Positions 54,896 through 64,000 of a DNA stretch of 64,000 bases are shown piece after piece; positions within the stretch are counted from its first letter, which is position 1; every line of letters starts with the position of its first letter. The stretch comes from Elymus sibiricus (Eukaryota; Streptophyta; Magnoliopsida; Poales; Poaceae). Both the position numbers and the translations under genes were made by a program. The stretch spans positions 546,820,222-546,884,221 of the forward strand of contig CM077667.1 of the NCBI GenBank assembly GCA_039707655.1, in the 5' to 3' direction. The notes beneath the pieces are model-generated. The model saw only the letters and a list, made by a program, of their open reading frames with translations. It did no database searches and was not told the DNA's origin.

Positions 54896-55707
54896 CTAAC
54901 GGGCCGTTACCCCCCTCCTCTCTCTCTTCTATCTCTCCCTCTCTTCTCTTTCTCTCCCTCTCTTTCTCTCTCTCTCTCTCTCCCGCGCCCTTTTCCCCCT
55001 TAAATTTCGTCCCGCCGCCGCCGGTCGCCGCCGCCGCCCCGCCCCTCCCCCTCCGCCGCCCCGCGCCGCCGCCACTCCGCCGCCCCGCACCGCCCCTCCG
55101 CCGCCGCCCCGACGCTCCCCCGCCCCTCCCCCTCCGCCGCCCCGCGCCGCCGCCCCGCGCCGCCCCTCCGCCGCCGCCCCGACGAGCTCCCCCGCCCGAC
55201 GAGCTCCCCCGCCCCGACCCCTCCGCCGCCCCGCGCCGCTGCCTCGACCCCCCCTCCGCTGAGCTCCACCCTCCCCCCTTTTTTTGTTTTTTTTTCTGTT
55301 TTTATTAGTTAGGTTTTATTAGTTATTAGTTCATATTAGTTATTAGTTTATATTAGTTAGTTTATATTAGGTAGAAAAAACTTAGATAGAAAAGAAGAAA
55401 AGAAAAAACCTAGAAGAAAAAAAAGAAGAAAAGAAGAAGAAAAAAAGGACAGAAATTTAGCAAGGTATATGAACCCTAGATTAATTAGTATGAACCCTAG
55501 ATTAATTAGTATGAACCCTAGGTTAATTTAGCAAGGTATCAAATTAGGACAGAAATTTTATTTGTATTAGATTTAGTTTTAGATTTGTTCTTTGTTTGTA
55601 TTATTTAGGTAATAGGAGTAAGATTTAGGAGAAGAAAAAGGAAAGAAGAAGAGAAGAAGAAAAAGGAAAGAAGAAGAAGTAGAAGAAAGATAGGAAATAA
55701 AAGAAAA
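54896..55707 (+). other. Leader region of CACTA-4
   Basis: A CT-rich run (54907-54985) is followed by a GC-rich stretch of CCGCC units (55009-55260), then AT-rich DNA with three tandem copies of a 23-base unit (ATGAACCCTAGATTAATTAG, 55468-55525). It looks like promoter plus untranslated exon and intron. No coding sequence is seen. Confidence 0.5.
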
Positions 55708-56113
55708 GGACACCCCGACACCCCGACCCCGACACGGCACCCCGACCCCGACACCTCGACACCCCTGACACCCCGACACCACGACACCCCCGACACCCCG
55801 ACACCTCGACCCCGACACGACACCCCGACACCCCAACCCCGACACGACACCCCGACACCCCAACCCCGACACGACACCCCGACACCACGACACCCCGACA
55901 CCACGACACCCCGACCCGACACCCCGACCCCGACCCGACACCCCGACCCCGACACGGCACCCCGACCCCGACACCCCGACACCCCGACCCCGACACAGCA
56001 CCCCGACCCCGACACCCCGACACCCCTGACACCCCGACACCACGACACCCAGACACGACACCCCCGACACCCCGACACCCCGACCCCGACACGACACCCC
56101 GACACCACGACAC
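55708..56113. repeat. C-rich minisatellite (CCCCGACAC-type units)
   Basis: About 400 bases consist of 6-9 base units such as CCCCGACA and CCCCGACC in higher-order patterns of roughly 18-50 bases. The minus strand carries runs of GGGG at regular spacing. It ends directly at the first recognisable transposase codons. Confidence 0.95.
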
Positions 56114-58517
56114 ATGACTTGCCGGCGTATGTGCTATTCGTTGGCTGGTGTGTGCATGGAAGGTTCCCATGCCCCACATGCAAGGCAGCTCTTCAGTTCC
56201 GTTGGCTGCAGGCGGGTCGCAAGTATTCTTGCTTCGACTTGCATAGACAGTTCCTGGATCCTGGCCATAAGTTCAGAAAAGATAAGAAAAATTTCATGAA
56301 AGGTAGAGTTGTCAAAAACTCTGCACCACCTGCATTGACAGGCCAACAGGCCCTGGATCAGTTAAACGCTCTCGAGCCTAATCCAGAGCGTCCAGGATAT
56401 TTCAAAGGGTATAATTCGGAACACGCCTGGACTCACAAGATATGCTTGTGGAATCTGCCTTACTTTAAAGACCTCATTTGCCCACACAACATCGACGTGA
56501 TGCACACTGAAAAGAATATCGCCGAGGCCCTTTTTGGTACATTGTTCGGCATAGAGGGGAAGTCAAAGGATAACCCTAAGGCTAGAGTCGATCAAGAGGC
56601 TCTATGTGATAGACCGTTACAAAACATGCGACAACCGAAAGGAAAGAAGAACTGGAGGAAGCCAAAGGCATGGTTCAATCTTGGAAGGCCAGCTATGAGG
56701 GAAATGATCTTGTGGGTGAAAATGCAGTTGATGTTCCCCGATGGGTATGCAGCGAATCTAAACAGGGGAGCGAGTCTTGACAAATTGAAAATATTTGGTA
56801 TGAAGAGTCATGATTGGCACATATGGCTTGAGCGGGTAATGCCGGTGATGTTGCGTGGCTTTATCCCTGAGGATGAATGGCTAGTACTCGCAGAGCTGAG
56901 CTACTTCTTCCGTGCTCTTTGTGCGAAAGAACTATCGCCTGACGTGCTAGACGAACTGGAAGAGTTGGCGCCGGAGTTGATCTGCAAGTTAGAAAAGATC
57001 TTTCCACCAGGATTCTTTAATCCAATGCAGCATTTGATTTTGCATCTCCCGACCGAGGCAAGATTGGGGGGGCCCGTGCAAAATCGTTGGTGCTTCGCAA
57101 CTGAGAGGATGCAGAAGACGCTTCGAGCAAAATGTAAAAATAAACGTAGAATTGAAGCATCGATGGCCGAGGCATTCATTACTGAGGAGGCCGCAAACTT
57201 CGTGACAGCACACTACAAAGCCAAGAATCGTCATTTGCATAATCCGAAGCCTCGGTACAATGATGGCGACCGTGAAAAAGGTCGATCCAACCTCAGCCTA
57301 TTCAAAGGGAAGCTCGCACCAGCCGGTGCTTCGAAAGCAATAGCGTTGGATGTCGAAGAATGGCGGACCATTTCGTTGTATATCTTCAACAACCTAACAG
57401 AAGTGCGGCCATACATCGAGTAAGTTCTCGGTACATTGTTTCGCAACTTCTAATTCCTTTGAATGCTCTTATTCCCGGATATGTGATACAGTCGATACGT
57501 CGCCAAATTCTCGGATGGAGTGGTGATCCAAAAGGATTCCATCGAAGAGTATGAGCTTCTGGCAAAGCATGGAGGAGGCTATCCCGGTTTCATCTCTTGG
57601 TTCAAACAAACGGTAATTTCCATTAGACCATTTCATTTCTTCGTCTAGTTTGCGGCTAATGCAACAATCCTTTCGTATTAAACTTGTAGGCTAATGCAGA
57701 GTCTATGGACTCCGAATTGAGACATGTCGCAAATGGTTTTGACTATAAGGTCCGTTCATTTGACAAATACGACATCAACGGGTATCGCTTTCGTACTTTT
57801 GGCAAAGAGCTATCTATGGCCGACCGAAAGTCTACAAATTGTTGTGTCTCCGCTGTCGGCGAAGGAGGGGTCGAGTATTATGGAAGAGTTGAAGCAATTT
57901 ATGAACTTACATTCTTTGGTGAAAACCCACCAAACGTCGTAGTCTTCAAATGTTATTGGTTCCAGCCAAAGGAGACTAGAAGGACTCATGAACATATAGG
58001 GCTAGTCGAAATCAAACAAAGCACCCATTTAGATGTTCCTGATGTCTATATTACGGCTCAACAGGCGACCCAAGTTTTCTATCTACCGTGGGCCTGCCAA
58101 ACTGATCCAAATCTGAATGGTTGGGATGTCGTTTATGATGTGCCGCCACATTTTAGACCACCTCCCCTCAATGAAGATGATTATGACCCTCACATTAACC
58201 CAGACACATATGAAGGAGAATTCTTCCAAGAAACACGTGTTTCCAAAAAACGTTTCAAGAACCGCTCTACTTCACCCCAGAACATTGAGGTAGACAGCGA
58301 CAGTGAATCCGACTTCACCCCTGAGCCGGAACAAGAAGAGACGGAAGAAGAAGAGGTTACTGCTGCGGATGACCTGTCAATGCTTGACCGATTACATAAA
58401 GGAGGCCTTCCACATGTTGATGCATTTATTGATGATGCTGATGAGCACGTCATTACTGATAGTGATGATGATTCTGCATTTATTGATCCCGGAGCATATA
58501 TAGACGATGAAGATTAA
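56114..58517 (+). pseudogene. CACTA-4 transposase (TNPD), C-terminal part
   Basis: Exon 1 (to 57419) begins within Transposase_21 (GWCVHGRFPCPTCKAAL, then RKYSCFDLHRQFLDPGHKF). It carries CPHNIDVMHTEKNIAEAL-type sequence and the DUF4218 region (FGMKSHDWHIWLERVMPVML through PTEARLGGPVQNRW). Donor GTAAGT at 57420; exon 2 is 57492-57612 and exon 3 is 57690-58517, phases matching. Exon 3 holds DUF4216 (YDINGYRFRTFGKELSMADR, YYGRVEAIYELTF) and an acidic tail. Stops are absent in the remaining part. The N-terminal domain and the start codon are replaced by the minisatellite, so the enzyme cannot be complete. Confidence 0.9.
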
Positions 58518-58695
58518 TATTAGTAATGTCAGGTATTCAATTATTATTATGTACATATATATTATTAATTAGTTCATGTTATTAGGATAGCTCTAAAATG
58601 ACCTACACTTGCCATTTTCTTGTATGATTGTATGATTTATATAGTTACTTGTATAATTTTCTTACTTTGTATGATTGTTTCTTATACATAGTGCC

Positions 58696-59168
58696 ATGGT
58701 CTTGAAATCCGTCCCCGTCGGCCCTTGCCCGCTTTATGATTCGGATGTGGTAAATTCTCTTTTATAACTATTTGTTGCACTTCACATTTATGACAATTAT
58801 GGCCATCAAGTTGACATAGAGATATTTTAATCTAGGAGGTATGTGAACCGGAATTTGCAACCGACCCTCTTGTCGAGAAGTTAAATTTAGTTGAAAAAGA
58901 AAATGAGTATTTGAAAGAAAAAATTAAAAGAATTGAAAAAGAGAAGATGACATTGGAGTTGTATGTTGCCGATGTCGTCGATGATCACAAGATGAAGATG
59001 AATGCAATGCGCTTGAAGATGGATGCAATGCGCTTGAAGATTAAGAAGATTAGAAAATATGCCATTGATAATGAGGCTTGGTATCATTATGCCGTTGGAT
59101 CAATTGTTACCTTAGTTGCGATCTTCATCGCATTTGTTGTGATGAGGGTACGTTTTCTCTATACTTAG
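58696..59168 (+). CDS. CACTA accessory gene: coiled coil plus C-terminal membrane helix
   Basis: Two exons give about 128 residues: 58696-58749 (18 codons, MVLKSVPVGPCPLYDSDV) and 58836-59168, with GT (58750) and AG (58834-58835) and matching phase. Residues 19-40 are acidic. A strongly charged Lys/Glu coiled coil follows (VEKLNLVEKENEYLKEKIK and on), with a duplicated MNAMRLK/MDAMRLK step. Then comes one hydrophobic helix (AVGSIVTLVAIFIAFVVM) and a short basic end. It would be a tail-anchored or single-pass membrane protein. It follows the transposase by 180 bases on the same strand. I recall similar frames in other grass CACTA elements, but no function. The frame is intact even though the transposase is broken. 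The end could differ if a further splice follows MRG/GTACG at about 59150. Confidence 0.65.
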
Positions 59169-59385
59169 CTTATTTTCCTCCTAAATGGCATAATTACCTA
59201 AGTTAGATAAAAAATGAGCTATACTTACGTAAGTTGGCTCAAAAATGGCATCATCCTCGAAAATGACATAATAACCTTACTAAGCTCCAAAATGACCTAT
59301 TTACCTAGCTTAGCTCTAAAATGACCTACACTTAGCATTTTTTCCTAGCTTAGCTAAAAAATGGCATTTTTACCTACCTTAGTTA

Positions 59386-59546
59386 GAAGAAGAAGAAGAT
59401 AAAGAAGAGGAGAGGAGAAAAAGTAAGAGAAGAAAAATTCTTCTTCTTCTTCTTCTTCTTCTTCTTCTTCTTCTAGTCTTCTTCTTCTTCTTCTTCTAGC
59501 TAGTCTTCTTCTTCTAGTCTTCTTCTTCTTCTTCTTCTTCTTCTTC
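59386..59546. repeat. (GAA)n followed by (TTC)n
   Basis: An A/G-rich tract (59386-59438) is followed directly by long TTC runs (59439-59546), giving a large imperfect inverted repeat. Confidence 0.9.
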
Positions 59547-59825
59547 TAACTTTCTTCTTTCCCAATTTGCAGATTTGCTTTCAATGAGGAAGCTTGCGTT
59601 GATGGAGTCTACTCTTCTTCTTGTGTTTCCTTTTTGTTTTGATTTTGTAGGATGAACAATGTGAAACTTGCTACCTATATATGTATGTATGGATGACACT
59701 ATATGGACCTTTTGCTTAATTGTTGGATATGTTGGACTTTTCATTTGGTGTATATATGTGTTGGATGATCATATCCATATGGCAGGGATATGTTGGCTAT
59801 ATGTACTTGTTGAAATATTTTGAAA

Positions 59826-59827
<2 letters not shown>

Positions 59828-59882
<55 letters not shown>
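59828..59882. repeat. (AT)n microsatellite
   Basis: A pure AT run of about 54 bases between the accessory gene and the right subterminal array of CACTA-4. Confidence 0.97.
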
Positions 59883-59885
<3 letters not shown>

Positions 59886-59927
59886 AAATTGATTGAATTT
59901 AAGAAAAAAAAAACAGTGGCAATATAG

Positions 59928-60430
59928 CCACTTTGCCGTCTGCTAGCAGACGGCAAAGAGGTTTGCCGTCAGCCAGCAGACGGCAAAGTGGCCACGTGGC
60001 AGCAGCCTATGCAACCTGGGCTGGCCTATTTGGCCTCTTTGCCGTCTGCTGGCAGACGGCGAAGACCTTTGCTTCTTTGCCGTCTGCTGGCAGACGACAA
60101 AGAGCCTGCGTTGGCCCAGCTGACGCCTGACGTCAGCTGACGTCAGCTGGAGCTCTTTGCCGTCTGCCAGCAGACTGCAAAGAGCGCCGTTAGCCCCCTA
60201 ACGGGGCTGCCACCTTTTGTCTGCCGTCCAGGGGCTTTGCCGTCTGCCAGCAGACGACAAAGAGCTTGGCTTCTTTGCCGTCTGCTGGCAGACGGCAAAG
60301 AGGCCTTTGCCGGCAACTGCTCGGCCGGACTGTTGGCCGTCTGCTGGCGGACGGCAATGGCTTTGCCGTCCGCCAGGCAGGCCTTTGCCGTCTGCTATGG
60401 CAGACGGCAAAGACCCTGATTCCAGTAGTG
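59928..60430. repeat. Right subterminal and terminal repeats of CACTA-4
   Basis: Ten or more TTTGCCGTCTGC/GCAGACGGCAAAG units, often paired head-to-head around CTAGCAG or TGGCAG, lead to the terminus at 60430. The duplication CTGACGTCAGCTGACGTCAG at about 60127 is a further small palindrome. Confidence 0.92.
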
Positions 60431-61376
60431 AGTGTGTCCCTTGCTATGCAAGACATTTTCTCCTAGACAAGTTTTTGTCCGCGACATGGAAGAGGTGACT
60501 GACATGAGTACTTACCTCAAAACAAAAGACGGTTTCAATTTCAAATCTGCGATCTATAATGAGGTAGATCACACATATTTTGGTTGGGCTAATTGAAAAG
60601 GATTGGCCAAAGCTTACGGATTTGAGCCTGGTATGAAAATAATATTTGATATTGGCACCTTTTCTCAAGGTGATGAAGACATATGAGTGGATTTAGACAT
60701 GATTCCAGTTCTTCCTCCGTGTAAGTGTCATAAACAAACTTGTTAAATAACCTTTAGATTACACTAAAAAATAGTTGTTATTCAACCATAACTTATCTTG
60801 TTTAATTAAAATTGACAGCTTATTTTCCATCTCCAAGAAACATACGGAACATAGTAGACGAGACCTATTAGACTGCTCGCAGTACGCTTACTTGGCAGGA
60901 AAAAAGTTACCCCGTGTCCTTTGTTGCTGATATCGAGTCGCTTAAGGGCACTTATGGAGCTGGTCGAAATGATGTAGGATACCTGCCACAAGTCCACACC
61001 TTGAACAAAGGGAACATTTGTAGAAAATGCATGGTAAGAGTTTGGACTATATATTAATCCATCGACCATAGTATGTCTTCACAAGTCAAGTGTGTGTTAC
61101 TATTGCTTACTATGTTACTATTTTGTTCAAGAATAGAAGCTCCCAAGATGTGTTTTGCCTCAGGTGATGGATGACCACCAGGGTGAGATGACAATAATTT
61201 TCGATGACAAGATCTATTTCAGAGGTACATACTCGATTGCACCAGATGGACGGCTCGAAATTACTAAATGGAGGCAATTACTGAGTGAGTGCAACTTGAA
61301 GATTGGAGATCGGTGGATCTCTGTGCTCCACCATGAAGATGCAGGGGGTTTTCCTATTCTTCAAAATTGTTTCTAA

Positions 61377-61924
61377 AGTAGAGGAGTACCGTGCTAGTAG
61401 GTACGATGGATGATAGTATATATGCGTACTATTAGCTAGCTAGCTAGCTAGGATAACTAATGAACATGTTTTATGCATAGTTTAGTGTAGTGGTTGCTTA
61501 ATTAGTCATGATTGACAATAAGCTATTGGTAATTAATGTATGCATAAATGATGTGTATCATAATGTTATATTGTATGTATCGTAATATCTTATCGGAATC
61601 AATGTGGGACGCAAACGTGTTTATGTATATATTGATAATAAATTACGCTTTCGTGGCAGCGTTTTTTGCTGCTTTTGAAAAAATAGTAATGGCGTGCGAG
61701 TACGCACAACGCCCGTAAAGATCTCTCTTGTTTGTGACGTTCAGAAATGTTGCACGACATAGCGACGTATGATATTGCCGTCGTGGAGATATAACCAACG
61801 CCATAGGTATCTAAAATATTTCTCGCGTAGGCTCCGACGCCACAACTATTTTTGAACAATGGGGCCATATGGGTGACGTCGGGTTTCCACGCCAGCAAGG
61901 CCAATTTTGCCACGCCATAGCTAG
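61377..61924. other. 3' flank of the B3-like gene
   Basis: AT-rich DNA with a (GCTA)n run near 61434-61450; no further gene. It probably is untranslated and internal CACTA-6 sequence. Confidence 0.45.
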
Positions 61925-62091
61925 GCTTTTCTGGACTAGTGGCGCTACTGCTAACTCTGCTTAGCAGTAACGGGGGGCTATACCCAGCGCTACTGCTATA
62001 AAGTTAGCTGCAGCGTGCTAGCATTAGCGCGGGCCCCCGCGCTATTGCTAGGCCTTTTCCCAGCGCTAATACTAGGCTTTACCTAGTAGTG
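61925..62091. mobile_element. Right terminus of CACTA-6
   Basis: Subterminal repeats (GCGCTACTGCTAA, TTAGCAGTAACG, CAGCGCTACTGC) lead to CTTTACCTAGTAGTG at 62091, the complement of a CACTACTAGG terminus. The flank is TTA. No matching left end was found upstream, so the element's extent is unknown, but it probably includes the B3-like gene. Confidence 0.75.
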
Positions 62092-63080
62092 TTACAATGA
62101 CAGTGATATACTTCATGGCCATAAGGAACAAATGCGGAGTGGAGCCCCTTCACAACTTTCACGAAATTATTGAACTATCAATTCAACAGGGAATCTCATA
62201 TTCAAAATAACGTTTCATATCGTACACATACCAAGGTTCATCCATATCCCCGAGAACTAGGGTCTACTCACGCATGGAGACAACAAACATCATGACAAGG
62301 GTAACGACATACATGGATGGATAATTCGAATAACACACAAGTTGATCCACTAGGGTTGGTGATGTTACAATCGTGAGGATGTGGATGATGATGACGATGA
62401 CGATGATGATGACAATTGACAGTTGTGATGATGATGATGTTGACAGTGGTGATGACGATGATGATGACGATGACAGTGGGGGTGATGTTGAAGCCCCCTT
62501 GTGCGCGATGAGGAAAATGACCGTCTTCTCCTCGCCAATCCCTCCTCCGGATAAACTCTGAAGGTTAGGATTCTGCCTTCTGGAGGAGTCTCTAGTCTCT
62601 CTGGGTGTCTGATTCACGGTCCAATTTCATGGGGCTGAAATAGTCGATCCGGCGGCGGCGTTGGCACTCCATACGACCGCCCATACGAGCGGGTGCGGTC
62701 GTATGGAACACCGTCTTTTGATCTGGAAGCGCAGCGACGATTTTTTCTTTGGCCTGCTCCTTGCTTGATTTTTTTATGGTAGGTGATTATCACTATTTCT
62801 GGGGATCTTCTCTATATTATTCTAATTGGTCCAAAAAGCGTTACCTGAGAGATTATCAACAAAAAAAGGTGCGCAAATGCGGTAAAATTCCACAAAGCCT
62901 ACCATGTAGGCACAAACTACCTAATAAAATTATCACATAAATTACACTCATCAGTTTGCATAGCACAATGACCTACAAATACGCTTCTAGCAACCCACGA
63001 GTCATGCTCTTCGATTATCGTGTTGGGAATGACTATGTTTATATTGTTACTTGCCTATTACAAACCTTTTTAGGTACATA
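62092..63080. other. Old repeat DNA with a GATGAT microsatellite
   Basis: An imperfect (GAT)n run lies at 62376-62490. The phrase near 62240 matches one near 13820. No gene is recognised. Confidence 0.45.
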
Positions 63081-63368
63081 CACTAGTAGAAAACAGGGCT
63101 TTCGTCCGGAGCATTAGTCCCGGTCGGGTTTTGGACCGGGACTAATGTTACCACTAGTCCCGGTTCCAATGGCTAGGCTTTAGTCCCGGTTCATTTGTGA
63201 CCTCTAGTCCCGGTTGGTGTTACCAACCGGGACTAAAGGGGTCGTGGCAGGGTTGCGTCAGGCCTGGGCCCCAGCGAGCCCCTTTAGTCCCGGTTGGTAT
63301 CACCAACCGGGACTAGAGGTGGCCCTTTAGTCCCGGTTTGTATCACCAACCGGGACTAAAGATATCCC

Positions 63369-63378
63369 TATATATAGA
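63369..63378 (+). promoter_or_regulatory. Probable TATA box of CACTA-5
   Basis: CTATATATAGATA directly follows the subterminal repeats, about 515 bases upstream of the accessory-gene ATG, in the sense direction. Confidence 0.5.
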
Positions 63379-63886
63379 TACTTCGTCCAGCCCAAGCCCA
63401 AGCTCTCCTTTCTCTGTTTTCTCCTTTCTCTCCTCTATTCTCTTTCCCTTGCTCGAGCTCATCCTTCATTTTTGCCAAGATTTGTCAAGATTTGAGGCAC
63501 CCCATCTATCCAATTGTTCACAAAGGTTAGTAACTTTGTCCTTTCATCTCTCATTGCTAGATTAGCTCGTGCAATGCTCTATAAGTATAGTGATTTGTGG
63601 GTTTTAGTTTGGGAGTAATTATGTGGGAGTTTATTTGATTTATATGCAATTTGAGCTCAAATTAACTTCTTAGTTTGCATATGTGTAGGTGTGGTTTACT
63701 TAGTGCCTTCCCGTCCCCGTCCCCGTCCTAACCACCGTCGATCGCCCCGCACCGTCCCGTCGCCGGCACCACCTTGGTGAGCCTCTTGTTCTTATCCTTT
63801 TTATAAAAAAAAATCTTATTTATATGATTTAGATAGTTACTTGTATAATTTTCTTACTTGTATGATTGTTTGTTATACATAGTGCC

Positions 63887-63940
63887 ATGACTTTGATATC
63901 CGTGCCCATCGGCCCTCGTCCGGTTTATGATTCGGATGTG
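63887..63940 (+). CDS. CACTA-5 accessory gene, exon 1
   Basis: Eighteen codons (MTLISVPIGPRPVYDSDV) end at a GTATAT donor (63941). Length and phase are identical to exon 1 of the CACTA-4 accessory gene (58696-58749). The match extends into the upstream flank (ATAGTTACTTGTATAATTTT) and into the intron (ATTCTCTTTTATAACTATTT). The second exon, with the coiled coil and membrane helix, should lie just outside the window. Confidence 0.7.
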
Positions 63941-64000
63941 GTATATTCTCTTTTATAACTATTTATTGCATTTCGTGTTTATGACAATTATGTCCATCAA

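Larger units (their letters stand above)
54601..60430 (+). mobile_element. CACTA-4: complete CACTA element with TSD AGT
   Basis: Ends are CACTACTGGAATCAGGG (54601) and CCCTGATTCCAGTAGTG (60430), perfect inverted repeats, with AGT on both sides (54598-54600 and 60431-60433). Subterminal arrays of TTTGCCGTCTGC and GCAGACGGCAAAG fill about 300 bases on the left and 500 on the right. Inside are the C-terminal half of the transposase and a coiled-coil accessory gene, both on the plus strand. The N-terminal half of the transposase is absent. Confidence 0.97.
54383..61376 (+). pseudogene. Cys-rich/B3-like DNA-binding gene, split by CACTA-4
   Basis: Four exons fit: 54383-54493 (37 codons, MEECPYCSHTGG with a CxxC...C pattern, donor ACG|GTAATC), 60433-60720, 60819-61034 and 61139-61376. 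Exon 2 continues with CVPCYARHFLLDKFL, then TYLKTKDGFNFKSAIYNEVD and GLAKAYGFEPGMKIIFDIG. Exon 4 ends RLEITKWRQLL, then LKIGDRWISVLHH. The alternating basic strands and the closing GDRW/GMKI phrases resemble plant B3 DNA-binding domains, apparently two in tandem; that assignment is by eye. Lesions: a frameshift near 60490, TGA codons near 60598 and 60685 where Trp would fit, and a TAG near 60870. CACTA-4 sits in intron 1 at its acceptor. The upstream hairpin and the CACTA terminus at 62091 suggest the gene is CACTA cargo. Confidence 0.6.
63081..64000 (+). mobile_element. CACTA-5, left part, continues beyond the window
   Basis: The terminus CACTAGTAGAAAACAGGGC at 63081 is preceded by ATA. Subterminal repeats of TAGTCCCGGTT and AACCGGGACTA type run to about 63360. 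A TATATATAG motif near 63369 is a likely promoter. The first exon of the same accessory gene as in CACTA-4 starts at 63887. Confidence 0.9.

Noticed and set aside
55579..56183. Three overlapping minus-strand frames of 178-192 codons rich in Gly, Val, Cys and Arg
   Set aside because: They are translations of the C-rich minisatellite in all three phases and carry no independent signal.
62264..62617. Ser-rich minus-strand frame of 117 codons
   Set aside because: Its bulk is the translation of a GAT/ATC microsatellite.

Overview
The window looks like intergenic DNA from a large grass genome, most likely Triticeae (wheat, barley or Aegilops). The strongest clue is an LTR at 4090 that opens TGTTGGAAATATGCCC, which I recognise from memory as the Angela/BARE1/WIS copia group. 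The density of nested LTR retrotransposons, CACTA transposons, Stowaway MITEs and LINEs fits this. No complete, clearly functional host gene is visible. Host-derived material is limited to one exon of a plastid ribosomal protein L28 gene, a wrecked subtilase gene, and possibly a B3-like gene that may itself be transposon cargo.

Layout, left to right. Positions 1-5952 hold most of an Angela-type copia element (+) with an intact 1327-codon polyprotein; its 5' LTR lies outside the window. It sits in the 3' untranslated part of a Ty3/gypsy element on the minus strand (RLG-A, 5953-12865, Tat-like with a second RNase H). Positions 12866-14945 are old repeats with a small MITE. From 14946 to 37525 there is a nest. 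CACTA-3 (minus, ORF2 with a Transposase_24-like domain) is split by the gypsy element RLG-B (16407-30587, 5-bp target duplication GCGTT). RLG-B has its protease codons split by CACTA-1 (23456-27762, plus) and carries a long antisense gene between pol and its 3' LTR. CACTA-2 (32693-37525, minus) lies in or beside the 5' leader of CACTA-3.

Positions 37526-54600 are an older, less nested island. It holds MITEs, a gypsy pol scrap, the RPL28 exon, two LINE-derived insertions, and a subtilase pseudogene broken by a third LINE. It also has a duplicated RPL28 3' flank that preserves the pre-insertion state of two transposon sites. From 54383 to 62091 a Cys-rich/B3-like gene (plus), probably carried by CACTA-6, is interrupted exactly at a splice acceptor by CACTA-4 (54601-60430, TSD AGT). 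CACTA-4 has lost the N-terminal half of its transposase, with a 400-bp C-rich minisatellite in its place. Positions 62092-63080 are old repeat DNA. CACTA-5 starts at 63081 and runs off the end.

The observations I think deserve most attention are three. First, a hairpin with apparent compensatory base changes lies just upstream of the start codon of four different CACTA-borne genes. Second, a two-exon coiled-coil plus membrane-helix accessory gene sits behind the transposase in CACTA-4 and near the 5' end of CACTA-5. Third, the target duplication of CACTA-4 recreates the splice acceptor of the gene it hit. Family names given for repeats are from memory and were not searched.
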